Assembly: GCA_963764585.1 (NCBI GenBank)
Contig: CAVXTB010000003.1
Span: 1,054,001-1,118,000 of the forward strand
Source of the DNA: JAOPZW01 sp963764585
Lineage (GTDB): Bacteria > Actinomycetota > Thermoleophilia > Solirubrobacterales > Solirubrobacteraceae
DNA length: 64,000 nucleotides
Direction: 5' to 3'
Part shown: positions 32,615 through 41,317 of the stretch, piece by piece
Position numbering within the stretch: position 1 is the stretch's first letter
Layout of the letters: every line of letters starts with the position of its first letter
Translations under genes and position numbers: made by a program
Notes under the pieces: generated by a model
What the model was told of the DNA's origin: nothing
The model's input: the letters and a program-made list of their open reading frames with translations, nothing else
Databases searched by the model: none

Positions 32615-33286
32615 ATGAGGGTTCTCGTGGTCGACGACGAGCCGGCGGTGCGCTCCGCCGTCCAGCGCGCGCTGGCCCTCGAGCGCTACGACGTGGCGCT
32701 CGCCGGGGACGGGCTCGAGGCGCTCGACCGCCTGGCCGCCGGGCAGCTCGACGCCGTCGTCCTCGACGTCGCCATGCCGCGCATCGACGGCATCGAGGTC
32801 TGCCGGCGCATGCGCCAGGCCGGCGACCGCACGCCGGTGCTGATGCTCACCGCGCGCGACGGCATCGACGACCGCGTCGCGGGCCTCGACGCCGGCGCCG
32901 ACGACTACCTCGTCAAGCCCTTCGCGCTGCGCGAGCTGCTCGCGCGCCTGCGCGCCCTGCTGCGGCGCGTCGAGACGCCGGCACAGCGCCTGCGCTTCGC
33001 CGACCTCGCGCTCGACCCGGCCTCGCGCGACGTGTGGCGCGGCGAGCGGCGGATCGAGCTCACGCGCACCGAGTACGCGCTGCTCGAGCTGTTCCTCCAG
33101 CACCCGCGCCAGGTCCTCACGCGCTCGCAGATCTTCGAGCGCGTCTGGGGCTACGACTTCGGCGCGACCTCGAACGCGCTCGGCGTCTACGTCGGCTACC
33201 TGCGCCGCAAGACCGAGGAGGCCGGCGAGCCGCGCCTGCTGCACACGGTCCGCGGCGTCGGCTACGTCCTGCGCGAGGAGACATGA
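32615..33286 (+). CDS. OmpR-family response regulator
   Basis: A 223-residue regulator. The receiver domain (1-120) has the acidic pair D7-D8, phosphoacceptor D51 in AVVLDVAMPRIDG, Thr in LMLTARD and Lys in DYLVKPFALREL. The Trans_reg_C winged helix follows (about 130-222; TRTEYALLELFLQHPRQVLT, then VYVGYLRRKTE). It is like the mycobacterial MprA/TcrA group. GTG 32603 is a possible alternative start. The kinase gene overlaps its stop (ATGA), forming a standard two-component operon. Confidence 0.92.
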   Translation: MRVLVVDDEPAVRSAVQRALALERYDVALAGDGLEALDRLAAGQLDAVVLDVAMPRIDGIEVCRRMRQAGDRTPVLMLTARDGIDDRVAGLDAGADDYLVKPFALRELLARLRALLRRVETPAQRLRFADLALDPASRDVWRGERRIELTRTEYALLELFLQHPRQVLTRSQIFERVWGYDFGATSNALGVYVGYLRRKTEEAGEPRLLHTVRGVGYVLREET

Positions 33287-34638
33287 ACCTGCGCAGGCGC
33301 CTGGCGCTGATGTCCGCGCTCGCGGTGGGCGCGACGCTCGTCCTCGCGTCGGTGGCCTGCTACGCCGCGATGCGCAGCGAGCTGCGCGCGCAGGTCGACC
33401 GCCCGCTGCGCACCCAGGGCGCGCTCGTCGAGCGGCGCGGCGCGAAGCTCGCCGGCATGCTGCCCGCGCCCCCGCGGCGCGCCGGCGGGCCTGCCGAGTT
33501 CTCGCAGGTCGTCGCGCCCGACGGCGACGTCCGCGATCGCTTCGGCGGCGTGTCGATCGCGGTCGCGCCCGGCGATCGCGCGGCGGCGGTCGGCGGCGGC
33601 GAGCCGTTCCTGACCGATCGCACCGCCGACGGCGTGCACTTGCGCGTGATCACCGTGCCGATCCCGCGCGTCGGCGCGGTGCAGCTCGGGCGCTCGCTGG
33701 AGAACGTCGACGCGGTCCTCGGGCGGCTGCGGATCGTGCTCGCGCTGCTCGTCGTGGCCGGCACCGCGTTCGCGGCCGGCATGGCGCGCCTGTTCTCGCG
33801 GCCGGTCATGCGCCCGATCAGCGAGCTGACGCGCGCGGCCGAGCACATCGAGGCCACCGGCGACCTCGGCCGGCGCATCGGCGCGCGCGGCTCCGACGAG
33901 GTCGGGCGCATGGCCCAGCGCTTCGACGCGATGCTCGATCGCGTGCAGGCCTCGCAGGCCGCGCAGCGCCGGCTCGTGGCCGATGCCTCTCACGAGCTGC
34001 GCACGCCGGTGACGTCGCTGCGCACGAACATGGAGGTCCTGCTCGCCGGCGCCGAGCTCGAGGAGGGCGAGCGGCGCGCGCTGCTGCGCGACATGGTCGG
34101 GCAGTCCGAGGAGCTCAGCGGCCTGGTCGGCGACCTCATCGAGCTGGCGCGCGGCGACGCCGCCGACCCGCACGTCGAGGACGTAGCGCTCGACGGCGTC
34201 GTTGCCGAGGCGATCGACCGCGCCCGCCTGCACGCGACGCACGTGCGCTTCCGCGCCGACCTCGAGCCGTGCCTGATCGAGGGCGTTCCCGACCGCCTCG
34301 GCCGCGCGGTCAACAACCTGCTCGACAACGCCGCGCAGCACAGCCCAGCCGGCGGCGCGGTCGAGATCGCGCTGCGCGGCGGCGTGCTCGAGATCCGCGA
34401 TCACGGCCCCGGCGTCGTCGACGACGAGCTGCCGCTGCTCTTCGATCGCTTCTTCCGCGGCGCGCACGCGCGCGGGCGCCACGGCTCCGGCCTGGGCCTG
34501 GCGATCGTGCGCCAGGTCGCGGAGGCGCACGGCGGGACGGTCAGCGCCGCGAACGCGCCCGGCGGTGGGCTCGTCGTGCGGCTCGCGCTGCCGGGCGCGC
34601 GGGCGACGCTCCCGCAACTGGAAGTTCGGGTTCCCTAA
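33283..34638 (+). CDS. Sensor histidine kinase (MprB-like)
   Basis: A 451-residue membrane kinase: TM1 at about 8-29, an extracytoplasmic sensor of about 120 residues, TM2 near 150-170, HAMP (SRPVMRPISELTRAAEHIEA), then the H-box DASHELRTPVTSLRTNMEVL with H237. The catalytic domain has the N-box VNNLLDNAAQHSP, G1 DHGPGV and G2 GSGLGLAIV. It phosphorylates the regulator encoded just upstream. The signal is unknown; the sensor loop is Gly/Arg-rich with no recognised PAS or CHASE domain. Confidence 0.92.
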   Translation: MNLRRRLALMSALAVGATLVLASVACYAAMRSELRAQVDRPLRTQGALVERRGAKLAGMLPAPPRRAGGPAEFSQVVAPDGDVRDRFGGVSIAVAPGDRAAAVGGGEPFLTDRTADGVHLRVITVPIPRVGAVQLGRSLENVDAVLGRLRIVLALLVVAGTAFAAGMARLFSRPVMRPISELTRAAEHIEATGDLGRRIGARGSDEVGRMAQRFDAMLDRVQASQAAQRRLVADASHELRTPVTSLRTNMEVLLAGAELEEGERRALLRDMVGQSEELSGLVGDLIELARGDAADPHVEDVALDGVVAEAIDRARLHATHVRFRADLEPCLIEGVPDRLGRAVNNLLDNAAQHSPAGGAVEIALRGGVLEIRDHGPGVVDDELPLLFDRFFRGAHARGRHGSGLGLAIVRQVAEAHGGTVSAANAPGGGLVVRLALPGARATLPQLEVRVP

Positions 34639-34722
34639 CTGGCCCTTCCGGTCCGGGTCGCCGGTTTGGTAGAACGGTGGGACGAACCGGAAGCCGAGTT
34701 CCGTCTCGCCTGGGGGCCACGC

Positions 34723-35394
34723 ATGAGCGCCACACCAAACACCTTCGACGATCCCGACCGCAGCGAGCACCTGCGCGCTTCGCCGCCACTGCTGCCGTGG
34801 CCGGCGCTCGACAAGCTGACGCGCGTGCACCCGGCCGTGCCGGCGCTGCTCTACGGCCCGGTCATCGCGGTCCTCGTCGGCTTCGCCCTGGATCGGATGA
34901 GCCTGCTGGCGGTGCTCGGCTGGGGAGCTGTCGGCTACGCGCTGTGGACGCTGACCGAGTACTGGCTGCACCGCGTCGTCTTCCACTTCGAGCCCGAGGA
35001 CGGCGTCGGCGCCAAGCTGCACTGGCTCATCCACGGCGTGCACCACGAGCACCCGAACGACCCCAACCGCCTCGTCATGCCGCCAAGCGCGTCGATCCCG
35101 CTGGCGGCGATCTTCCTGATCGCCTACCGGCTCGTCTTCGGCACGCCGGAGTGGCTCGCGGTGTCGGCCGGCTTCCTCGTGGGCTACGTCGTCTACGACA
35201 CCATGCACTGGTACCTGCACCACCGCATCCCGCGCAGCCGGCTGGGCAAGCGCCTGCGCGAGCTGCACCTGCGCCACCACTTCCAGGACGACACGCGCGG
35301 CTTCGGCATCAGCGCGCCGTACTGGGACCGCGTCTTCCACACCGCGCCGGTCTCGCGGCGCGAGGCGGCGCGGCGGCGGTCAGCGGACGGCTAG
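34723..35394 (+). CDS. Fatty acid hydroxylase/sterol desaturase family protein
   Basis: A 223-residue membrane protein with four helices and the histidine boxes of the di-iron FA-hydroxylase superfamily: WLHRVVFH, HGVHHEHPND, HWYLHH and LHLRHHF. The layout (short N-terminus, no cytochrome b5 domain) resembles bacterial relatives of fatty acid 2-hydroxylase. It would hydroxylate acyl chains of membrane lipids using O2. ATG 34723 is chosen over the upstream in-frame GTG-type start at 34666. Its TAG overlaps the opposing TAG of the MetE-like gene in a shared CTAG. Confidence 0.88.
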   Translation: MSATPNTFDDPDRSEHLRASPPLLPWPALDKLTRVHPAVPALLYGPVIAVLVGFALDRMSLLAVLGWGAVGYALWTLTEYWLHRVVFHFEPEDGVGAKLHWLIHGVHHEHPNDPNRLVMPPSASIPLAAIFLIAYRLVFGTPEWLAVSAGFLVGYVVYDTMHWYLHHRIPRSRLGKRLRELHLRHHFQDDTRGFGISAPYWDRVFHTAPVSRREAARRRSADG

Positions 35395-36509
35395 CCCCAC
35401 ACCGCCTGCGCCGTCTCCACGATCCGCGCCAGCTTGGCCCACTGCTGGTCGTAGCTGATCGCGTTGCCCTCGACGGTCGAGGAGAAGCCGCACTGCGGCG
35501 ACAGGCAGAGCTGGTCGAGGTCGACGTACTGGCTGGCCTGCTCGATGCGCCGCGTGAGCTCCTCCTGGCTCTCGAGCTCGCCGCGCTTGGTCGTGACCAG
35601 GCCGAGGACGACGAACTTGCCCTTGGGCACGAAGCGCAGCGGCTCGAAGCCGCCCGAGCGCGCGTCGTCCCACTCCATGAAGAAGCCGTCGACGTCGAGC
35701 TGGTTGAAGAGCGCATCGGCGACGAAGTCGTAGCCGCCCTCGGCCACCCACGAGGAGCGGAAGTTGCCGCGGCACATGTGCGTGGTGACCGTCATCCCCT
35801 GGGGGCGCTTCTCGAGCGCCTCGTTGATGTGGCGGATGTAGGTCTCGTGCTGGTGCTCGGCGTCGCCGCCCAGCGAGGCGATGTGCTCGCGCTGCTTGGG
35901 GTCGTTGAGGTAGGCCAGGCTCGTGTCGTCGAACTGCAGGTACGTGCAGCCGAGGTCGCCGAGCGCCTTGACCTCGTCGGCGTACGCGCTCGTGAGGTCG
36001 TTCCAGAAGTCGTCCATGTCGGGGTAGACGTCCTCGTTGACCGCGGCGCGCCCGCCCCGGTAGTGGACCATGCTCGGCGACGGGATCGTGAGCTTCGGCG
36101 TCGCCGTCGTCACGCAGTCCTGCAGGAACCTGAAGGCGTCGGCGAAGATCGGCTCGCGCAGCGCCACGCGATCCTCGACGTGCAGCGCGGCCGGCGAGAA
36201 CTCGATCGTCCCCTCGGCGTTGCGGAACTGGACGGTGATGTGGTCCTGCGCCGTCGTGATGCCGCCGAGCTGGTAGATGAAGTCCATGTGCCACGACGCG
36301 CGGCGGAACTCGCCGTCGGTGGCCGACTGCAGCCCGACCTCCTCCTGCTTGCGCACGACCTCGCGGATCGCCTCGTCCTCGATGCCGCGCAGCTCGTCGG
36401 CGTCGATGCGCCCCTCCTTGAAGTCCTCGCGGGCCTGCAGCAGCTCGGGCGGACGCAGAAGGCTGCCGACGTGGTCTGCGCGGAAGGGAGGAGTCGTGCG
36501 AAGGGACAT
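35391..36509 (-). CDS. MetE-like cobalamin-independent methyltransferase (C-terminal type)
   Basis: A 372-residue single-domain protein of the Meth_synt_2/UROD-like barrel family (YxjG/YxjH type). FRADHVGSLLRPPELL and EVGLQSATDGEFRRASW mark the N-terminus; zinc ligands are H and C in THMCRGNFRS, E in the FMEWDD area and C in LSPQCGFSS. It lacks the MetE N-terminal domain. Such proteins transfer methyl groups to homocysteine or act on sulphur compounds; the methyl donor is uncertain. ATG 36509 starts the family-like sequence. Its stop codon shares CTAG with the convergent gene. Confidence 0.88.
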   Translation of the reverse strand: MSLRTTPPFRADHVGSLLRPPELLQAREDFKEGRIDADELRGIEDEAIREVVRKQEEVGLQSATDGEFRRASWHMDFIYQLGGITTAQDHITVQFRNAEGTIEFSPAALHVEDRVALREPIFADAFRFLQDCVTTATPKLTIPSPSMVHYRGGRAAVNEDVYPDMDDFWNDLTSAYADEVKALGDLGCTYLQFDDTSLAYLNDPKQREHIASLGGDAEHQHETYIRHINEALEKRPQGMTVTTHMCRGNFRSSWVAEGGYDFVADALFNQLDVDGFFMEWDDARSGGFEPLRFVPKGKFVVLGLVTTKRGELESQEELTRRIEQASQYVDLDQLCLSPQCGFSSTVEGNAISYDQQWAKLARIVETAQAVWG

Positions 36510-36718
36510 GGGCGCCAGCCTACCGTGCGCGTTCGCGCTGCGCACACTTGTGCGCAATGGGTTGTGGGCATGCCTCAGCCCACGGGTCGCGGGCGGTTCG
36601 TCCGCAGAAGCTGGATCGATCCGACGGCGAGCCCGACGATCGCGGGCGCCAACAGGAACCGCGACATAGCCACTCGCGAGGCGGCGCCGCGGCGCCTGGG
36701 CGCGGCGGCGCGAGGAGA

Positions 36719-36802
36719 TGCGGCTGGAGGGACTTGAACCCCCACGGGCTTACGCCCACGGCGACCTGAACGCCGCGCGTCTACCAATTCCGCCACAGCC
36801 GC
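36719..36802 (-). tRNA. tRNA-Leu (CAG)
   Basis: Class II tRNA of 84 nt on the minus strand: acceptor GCGGCTG/CAGCCGC, D-arm with GGAATTGGTAGAC, anticodon stem CGGCG/CGCCG with loop TTCAGGT (anticodon CAG), a long variable arm GTGGGCGTAAGCCCAC, and T-loop GGTTCAAGTCC. Discriminator A. CCA is not encoded. Confidence 0.95.
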
Positions 36803-36899
36803 GTGCGGACGAGGAGGGTAGCGCGTCGCGCCCGTTGACTGCCGGTTGCGCGGGCCGCGACAATGGCCGCTGCACCCGGTCCCTGAGGAGGCACAAAGC

Positions 36900-37502
36900 A
36901 TGGCCTGGAAGCTCGAGGGCACCTACTTCGAGACCTGCTCGTGCGATGTCGTGTGCCCATGCACGGCATCGCTCGCGCTCGGCGCCGACTACGACCGCTG
37001 TCGCGTGACGCTCGTCTTCAACGTCGTCGACGGGGAGGTCGAGGGCACCGACGTCAGCGGCCTGACCGTGGCGGTCGTCGGAGACTCGCCGAAGGTGATG
37101 ACCGACGGCAACTGGCGTCTCGGTGCGTTCATCGACGCGGCCGCGTCCGACGAGCAGGCCGAGAAGCTCGGCGCTGTCTTCAGCGGCCAGCTCGGCGGGC
37201 CGATGGCCGGGCTCGCGCCGCTCATCGGCGAGAACCTGGGCGTCGAGCGCGCGGCGATCGAGGTCCACGAGGACGGCCTGCGCCACAGCGTGAAGATCGG
37301 CGACGCCGTGGACTTCGAGATCGAGGACGTCGTCTCGTTCGGCGTGGAGTCGGGCGAGCCGGCCCGGCTGACCGGCATCTTCCATCCGGCCGGCTCGGAG
37401 CTGACGATCGCCAGGGCGACCCGCTCGCACATCGACGCGTTCGGCATCGCCTACGAGGGACGGTCGGCGTTCTCGAACTCGAGCTTCGCGTGGGCGGCCT
37501 GA
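36900..37502 (+). CDS. DUF1326 protein, Cys-rich
   Basis: A 200-residue cytoplasmic protein of the DUF1326 family. The signature is a Cys cluster near the N-terminus, FETCSCDVVCPCT, which suggests metal binding. The rest is beta-rich with VVGDSPKVMTDGNWRLGAFI and FSGQLGGPMAGLAPLIGE, the latter shared with the second copy at 38341. ATG 36900 follows GAGGAGG by 8 bases. It is the first gene of a DUF1326-DUF2182-DUF1326 operon located between two tRNA genes. Biochemical role unknown. Confidence 0.85.
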   Translation: MAWKLEGTYFETCSCDVVCPCTASLALGADYDRCRVTLVFNVVDGEVEGTDVSGLTVAVVGDSPKVMTDGNWRLGAFIDAAASDEQAEKLGAVFSGQLGGPMAGLAPLIGENLGVERAAIEVHEDGLRHSVKIGDAVDFEIEDVVSFGVESGEPARLTGIFHPAGSELTIARATRSHIDAFGIAYEGRSAFSNSSFAWAA

Positions 37503-37503
37503 C

Positions 37504-38340
37504 GTGAGCGTCTTCGCCGCCTCTCGCCAGGATCGGGGCCTCGCGCCCGCGTTTGCCGCCACGCGCGCGCGGCTCGGCCTGATCGCGCTGCTCTTCGCGC
37601 TGGCCGTCGTCGCGTGGTGGTCGACCGCGCAGCGCATGGACGGGATGGACGCCGGCCCGGGCACCGAGCTCGGGGCGCTCGGCTGGTTCCTCGGCGTCTG
37701 GGTCGTGATGATGGCCGCGATGATGTTCCCCTCGGTCGCTCCGACGGTCGCGCTCTACGCGCAGATGGCCAAGCGCCGCGCGCCCGTCGCGCCGCTGGTC
37801 TTCGCGGCCGGCTACTTGCTCACGTGGGCGGCGGCGGGCCTGGCGGCCTATGCGCTGTTCGAAGCGGGGCGGTCGCTGCTCGGCGACTCGCTGACGTGGG
37901 ACGGCGCGGGGCGCTGGATCGCCGGCGGCACGCTGATCGCGGCCGCCGCCTATGAGCTGACACCGCTGAAGGACATCTGCCTGTCGAAGTGCCGCAGCCC
38001 GCTGGGCTTCCTGCTCGGCTCGTGGCGCGACGGGCTCGGCGGCGCCTTGAACATGGGCGCGCGCCACGGCGCGTGGTGCGTGGGCTGCTGCTGGGCCCTC
38101 ATGGCCTCGCTCTTCGCGCTGGGCGTCATGAGCCTTGCCTGGATGGCGTTCGTGGCCGCGCTGATCGCGCTCGAGAAGACCGTTCCGTGGGGTCGCGCGG
38201 TGACCTACGGGACGGCCGCGCTGCTGCTCGTCGTCGGCGTGATGCTCATCGCGGCGCCCGACGCGATCCCGGGGCTGACGCTGCCCAGCAGCGGCGGCGG
38301 GATGGGCGGCGGCTCGATGGGCACGATGGAGATGCACTGA
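37504..38340 (+). CDS. DUF2182 integral membrane protein
   Basis: A 278-residue protein with about seven membrane helices. Conserved features of the DUF2182 (predicted metal-binding membrane protein) family are present: WVVMMAAMMFPSVAP in helix 2, LTPLKDICLSKCRSPLGFLL with two Cys, and GARHGAWCVGCCWALMA with three more. The ends are Met-rich (QRMDGMDAG and GGGMGGGSMGTMEMH), again pointing to a soft metal such as copper. GTG 37504 starts one base after the preceding TGA. It probably works with the two DUF1326 proteins as a metal-handling complex (inference). Confidence 0.85.
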   Translation: MSVFAASRQDRGLAPAFAATRARLGLIALLFALAVVAWWSTAQRMDGMDAGPGTELGALGWFLGVWVVMMAAMMFPSVAPTVALYAQMAKRRAPVAPLVFAAGYLLTWAAAGLAAYALFEAGRSLLGDSLTWDGAGRWIAGGTLIAAAAYELTPLKDICLSKCRSPLGFLLGSWRDGLGGALNMGARHGAWCVGCCWALMASLFALGVMSLAWMAFVAALIALEKTVPWGRAVTYGTAALLLVVGVMLIAAPDAIPGLTLPSSGGGMGGGSMGTMEMH

Positions 38341-38979
38341 GTGGCCGGCGCGACCGCCGGCCTGCTGCCGTGGGCGATCGCCGGCACGTACCTGGAGGCG
38401 TGCAACTGCGAGGCGATCTGCCCGTGCCGGCGGATCGGCGGGAAGGCCGGCGGCCGCTCGACCTATGGCATCTGCGAGGGCGCGCTGTCGTGGATGGTCC
38501 GCGACGGCCGCGCGGGCGACGTCGACCTCTCCGGCCTCGGCGTGATCCTCGCGCTGCGCTACTCCGACGACGAGCCCGGCTCGCCCTGGACCTACTTCCT
38601 CTACGTCGACGACCGCGGCGACGAGCGCCAGCGCGAGGCGCTCGCGCTGATCTTCAGCGGCCAGCTCGGCGGCTCGGCGGCCGACCACTTCCCGTGGGCG
38701 TGGAAGGCGAGCAACCCGCTCGGCTGGCGCGCCGTGGAGATCCACATCGAGCACACGCCGCGCCGCGGACGCTTCCGCGCGGGCGGCAGCGTGACGCTGC
38801 GCATCGGCGGCGCGGTCGCCGACCAGGAGCCCGTGACCTGCGTCATCCCCGGCCACGACCGCTCGGGCACCGAGCTCGTCGCCGAAGTCCTGCGCGTCGA
38901 CGAGGGCCCGCTCGCGTTCGAGGTCCACGGCAGATGCGCCTACGAGTCGACGTTCGAGTACTCGTCGGCGGACGCGTAG
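38341..38979 (+). CDS. DUF1326 protein, second copy
   Basis: A 212-residue homologue of the protein at 36900 with the same Cys cluster, EACNCEAICPCR, and the shared IFSGQLGGSAADHFPW block. GTG 38341 directly abuts the TGA of the DUF2182 gene. The two copies are clearly diverged, so they may form a hetero-oligomer. The gene ends 57 bp before tRNA-Glu. Function unknown. Confidence 0.85.
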   Translation: MAGATAGLLPWAIAGTYLEACNCEAICPCRRIGGKAGGRSTYGICEGALSWMVRDGRAGDVDLSGLGVILALRYSDDEPGSPWTYFLYVDDRGDERQREALALIFSGQLGGSAADHFPWAWKASNPLGWRAVEIHIEHTPRRGRFRAGGSVTLRIGGAVADQEPVTCVIPGHDRSGTELVAEVLRVDEGPLAFEVHGRCAYESTFEYSSADA

Positions 38980-39036
38980 ACGCCGCCGAGCGCCGCCCGA
39001 CGCCGCGGACGACGCTGCTACCCTGTCGGCCGTCCT

Positions 39037-39109
39037 GCCGCCATCGTCTAGGGGACTAGGACGCCGCCCTCTCACGGCGGAAACCGGGGTTCGAATCCCC
39101 GTGGCGGTA
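39037..39109 (+). tRNA. tRNA-Glu (CTC)
   Basis: A 73-nt tRNA: acceptor GCCGCCA/TGGCGGT, D-arm with TCTAGGGGACTAGGA, anticodon stem CCGCC/GGCGG with loop CTCTCAC (anticodon CTC), T-arm CCGGGGTTCGAATCCCCG. Discriminator A. CCA is not encoded. Confidence 0.96.
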
Positions 39110-39117
39110 CTCCGAAG

Positions 39118-39139
39118 CCCTCGATTCCATCGGGGGTTT
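39118..39139 (+). terminator. Terminator of tRNA-Glu
   Basis: A 7-bp stem CCCTCGA/TCGGGGG (one G-T pair) with a TTCCA loop, followed by TTT, 9 bp beyond the tRNA. Typical short intrinsic terminator. Confidence 0.65.
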
Positions 39140-39166
39140 CGCCGTTTCAGCGGCGCTGTCGGTAAC

Positions 39167-39194
39167 GCGGTTGCGCCGTCTCTGGCGCAACCGC
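39167..39194. repeat. Perfect 11-bp hairpin without T run
   Basis: GCGGTTGCGCC (39167-39177) and GGCGCAACCGC (39184-39194) with a 6-base loop. It could be a second terminator or a remnant of a small repeat; nothing adjacent decides. Confidence 0.4.
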
Positions 39195-39431
39195 CCGTTG
39201 CGACCGTTAGCGTCGGTCGTCGTGCTAAGCCTCGCCGCGCAGCGGGTCGAGCGCACGAACTGCGGTGGCGGGCCTGACCTGCTGACCCTCCTAGCGTTCG
39301 CCGTCGCGCTTGACGCGGAGAGCCCCAGCTTCCGGAGCCGTCCACGTAGTCCTGCACGTCGCGCCGGTGGGCGTTACCCGGAGCGTCCTGGCCCACAAGC
39401 CGTTCTGGTCAACAAGCTTCTTCCGGACAGG

Positions 39432-39680
39432 ATGGCGGCCTGCGGTTTGATCCGCCGCGACCTCGGTTATTGCCCAACTGTGGCCAGCGCAACCGATCTG
39501 TGGCCATGCCCGCGGTGTGGAGAGCCAGTCTCCGGGACCGCGGGCGAAGCGGAGGTGGGCGATCAGCTGGCCGTATCGCACAGGGAATGCCCGGAGTGCG
39601 GCGCCCCGCTTGTGCACGCGATCGACGGTCCCGCAGATCGCGGCTGGCGCCTGGATGAGGGAGTCACCGATGAAGGGTGA
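39432..39680 (+). CDS. Small zinc-ribbon protein
   Basis: An 82-residue protein. Two Cys pairs, PCPRCGEPV and ECPECGAPL, about 35 residues apart, form a zinc ribbon; the tail (AIDGPADRGWRLDEGV) is acidic. ATG 39432 is used because upstream in-frame sequence is Arg/Ser-rich and does not look coding. There is no recognised partner. Function unknown; moderately sure that it is a real gene. Confidence 0.5.
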   Translation: MAACGLIRRDLGYCPTVASATDLWPCPRCGEPVSGTAGEAEVGDQLAVSHRECPECGAPLVHAIDGPADRGWRLDEGVTDEG

Positions 39681-39785
39681 CCGGTCGTCATCCCGAGTCC
39701 CGCGACATCGAGCCGACTAGCACTTCGCAGTTCGCACCGTCACCACCGAGGCGCGAGGAGGCGTCGTTTCCGAGGGAGGTAGAGC

Positions 39786-40166
39786 ATGTCGGAGCGTCAC
39801 AGCATCGTCGGCAAGGCCTGGGGCGAGCCGCTGCCAGCGGGCCGGGTCGGGGCGCGACTGCGCGTTGCGCTTTCGGGCAGCCCGAGCGCGCGGTGGTCAC
39901 TCGACCTCAGCGCTCGCCTGACCAATGAGCTGACCGGAGAGCCGGCCGTCGGGCACCTGAGCCTCAACGACATCGTGCAGGGCAACCAGATTGTCCTGGA
40001 GGGCGTCGAGGAACCCGAGGCACCGAACCTCGCCTGCGCGCTGCGGCGCGCGATCGACGCGACCAACGAGGCCTGCGAGCAGCGCGGTAGGGCCACTGGG
40101 AACATGCCCCGAGGCAGGGCCAGCGCGATCGCCCAGCAATGTCCGGTCGATCGGCGGCAGTCATAG
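39786..40166 (+). CDS. Hypothetical protein
   Basis: A 126-residue soluble protein with GGGAGGT 6 bases before the ATG, an excellent ribosome-binding site. The centre, WSLDLSARLTNELTGEPAVG and LSLNDIVQGNQIVLEGV, looks like a small alpha/beta fold; the last 25 residues are Arg/Gln-rich. No family is recognised. Confidence 0.5.
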   Translation: MSERHSIVGKAWGEPLPAGRVGARLRVALSGSPSARWSLDLSARLTNELTGEPAVGHLSLNDIVQGNQIVLEGVEEPEAPNLACALRRAIDATNEACEQRGRATGNMPRGRASAIAQQCPVDRRQS

Positions 40167-40576
40167 GGGTGGCGGTTGTGCTCGGCCTGTCGCCTGTCAG
40201 CGTCGTCGGGCGAGCCGACTCAGCGACCGTACGAACGCAGTAGCTACCCCGACGATGCCAACCCCGAGGGGCGTCCAAAGGCCAGCCCGAGCCCCGCGTA
40301 ACGCCGGTCTGGACCGCGATTCCTCCAACCTTTCCCGCCCCCGTCCGTTGTCTGGCCAAAGGGCGGAAACCGAACGGAGGGGTGCACAGGGCCGGCAGCA
40401 GCTCGCCCCCAGTCCTGCCGGCCCAAGGGGCCACGGATGGCCCCCCTTACCTGTCGTTGCTGCGCGAGGCGATTCAGCACCGGATCGTGGCTCGGGTCGC
40501 TCGCCGTGCCCTTCCGTCGCGGACGATCGGGAGGAGCCAGGCTTGTCCGTTGGGACGAGGCTGGGTGCGCGGCGGT
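40167..40576. other. Gap without recognisable gene
   Basis: About 410 bp between a plus-strand hypothetical gene and the 3' end of the Met-rich protein gene. Frames are short and Arg/Pro-rich. A weak GGCCC-rich inverted repeat near 40425-40450 could end transcription. Confidence 0.35.
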
Positions 40577-41278
40577 CTAGTGCGTGGTTCGGTGCCAGGG
40601 GCGCCAGGCGAGCAGCAGGCCGATCAGCCCGGCGGCGAGGGCCACGGCGAGGGCGAGCACGACGATGTCGCGGGTGTGCCAGCCGCTGTTGGTGGTGGGC
40701 GTCGTGGTGGTGCCGAGCAGGCGTTGCTGGACGGTTTGCCAGTCGGCCGCGGTCATGTGCTGCCAGTTGGAGCCGGTCATCCAGCTCCAGTCGCCGCGGT
40801 TGCCCATCATCTGGGCCCAGTCGCCGGTGCGCATCATGGAGTCCCAGCCGCCGGCGCCCATCATGGTGTTCCAGTCGCCTTGGCTCCAGCCGCGTGCCCC
40901 GGAGCCCATCATGTCCTGGCCGCCCATCATCGGGCCGTAGGCGCCGGTGTCGTTGCGGGCGCTGGTGGTGCAGCCGGCGAAGCGGGCGCCGAGCACCTGG
41001 TGCATCCGTGACTCGGCTTTGGCGCCGATGACGGCGATCATGCGGGCGTTCATCGCTTCGTGCGTCCTGGTCGAGCCGATCATGCGGCCCATGACGAACT
41101 CGCCGATGTGGTCCAGGTCGTCGGCGGACAGGCTGTCGCAGGATCGCTGGCCGGACTGCACCTGCCGGGCGAGCGCGCGTCCGGCCTGCTGTTCGGCGGC
41201 GACCGACGCGAGCGCCGGCGACACTCCAACGCCCAGCGCGGCCACGACCAGGGCGAGTGCGGCGGTTGCGCGGGGCAT
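40577..41278 (-). CDS. Exported Met/Trp-rich membrane-anchored protein
   Basis: A 233-residue protein: signal peptide (residues 1-25, ending SPALASVAA), a helical segment with two Cys (RSCDSLSADDLDHIGEF and FAGCTTSARND), then a Gly/Trp/Met-rich region with repeated W-x-x-M-M units (WNTMMGAGGWDSMMR, WAQMMG, WSWMTG, WQHM), a Gln/Thr linker and a C-terminal membrane helix (VVLALAVALAAGLIGLLLAW). Methionine clusters of this sort bind Cu(I) or other soft metals. It is divergent from a CmtR-like metal sensor 39 bp away, which supports a role in metal capture or tolerance at the cell surface. No family name is known to me. Confidence 0.7.
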   Translation of the reverse strand: MPRATAALALVVAALGVGVSPALASVAAEQQAGRALARQVQSGQRSCDSLSADDLDHIGEFVMGRMIGSTRTHEAMNARMIAVIGAKAESRMHQVLGARFAGCTTSARNDTGAYGPMMGGQDMMGSGARGWSQGDWNTMMGAGGWDSMMRTGDWAQMMGNRGDWSWMTGSNWQHMTAADWQTVQQRLLGTTTTPTTNSGWHTRDIVVLALAVALAAGLIGLLLAWRPWHRTTH

Positions 41279-41317
41279 CGACAAAGCATATGAACGCCGA
41301 TATACATCGAGGTCCGT

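Larger units (their letters stand above)
39110..39431. other. Gap after tRNA-Glu with two hairpins
   Basis: The gap holds the tRNA terminator (39118-39139) and an 11-bp hairpin (39167-39194). Beyond them no gene or known site is visible. Confidence 0.4.

Noticed and set aside
39167..39194. Hairpin after tRNA-Glu as a terminator
   Set aside because: Perfect stem, but no T run, and a better tRNA terminator lies upstream at 39118-39139; left as an unexplained repeat.
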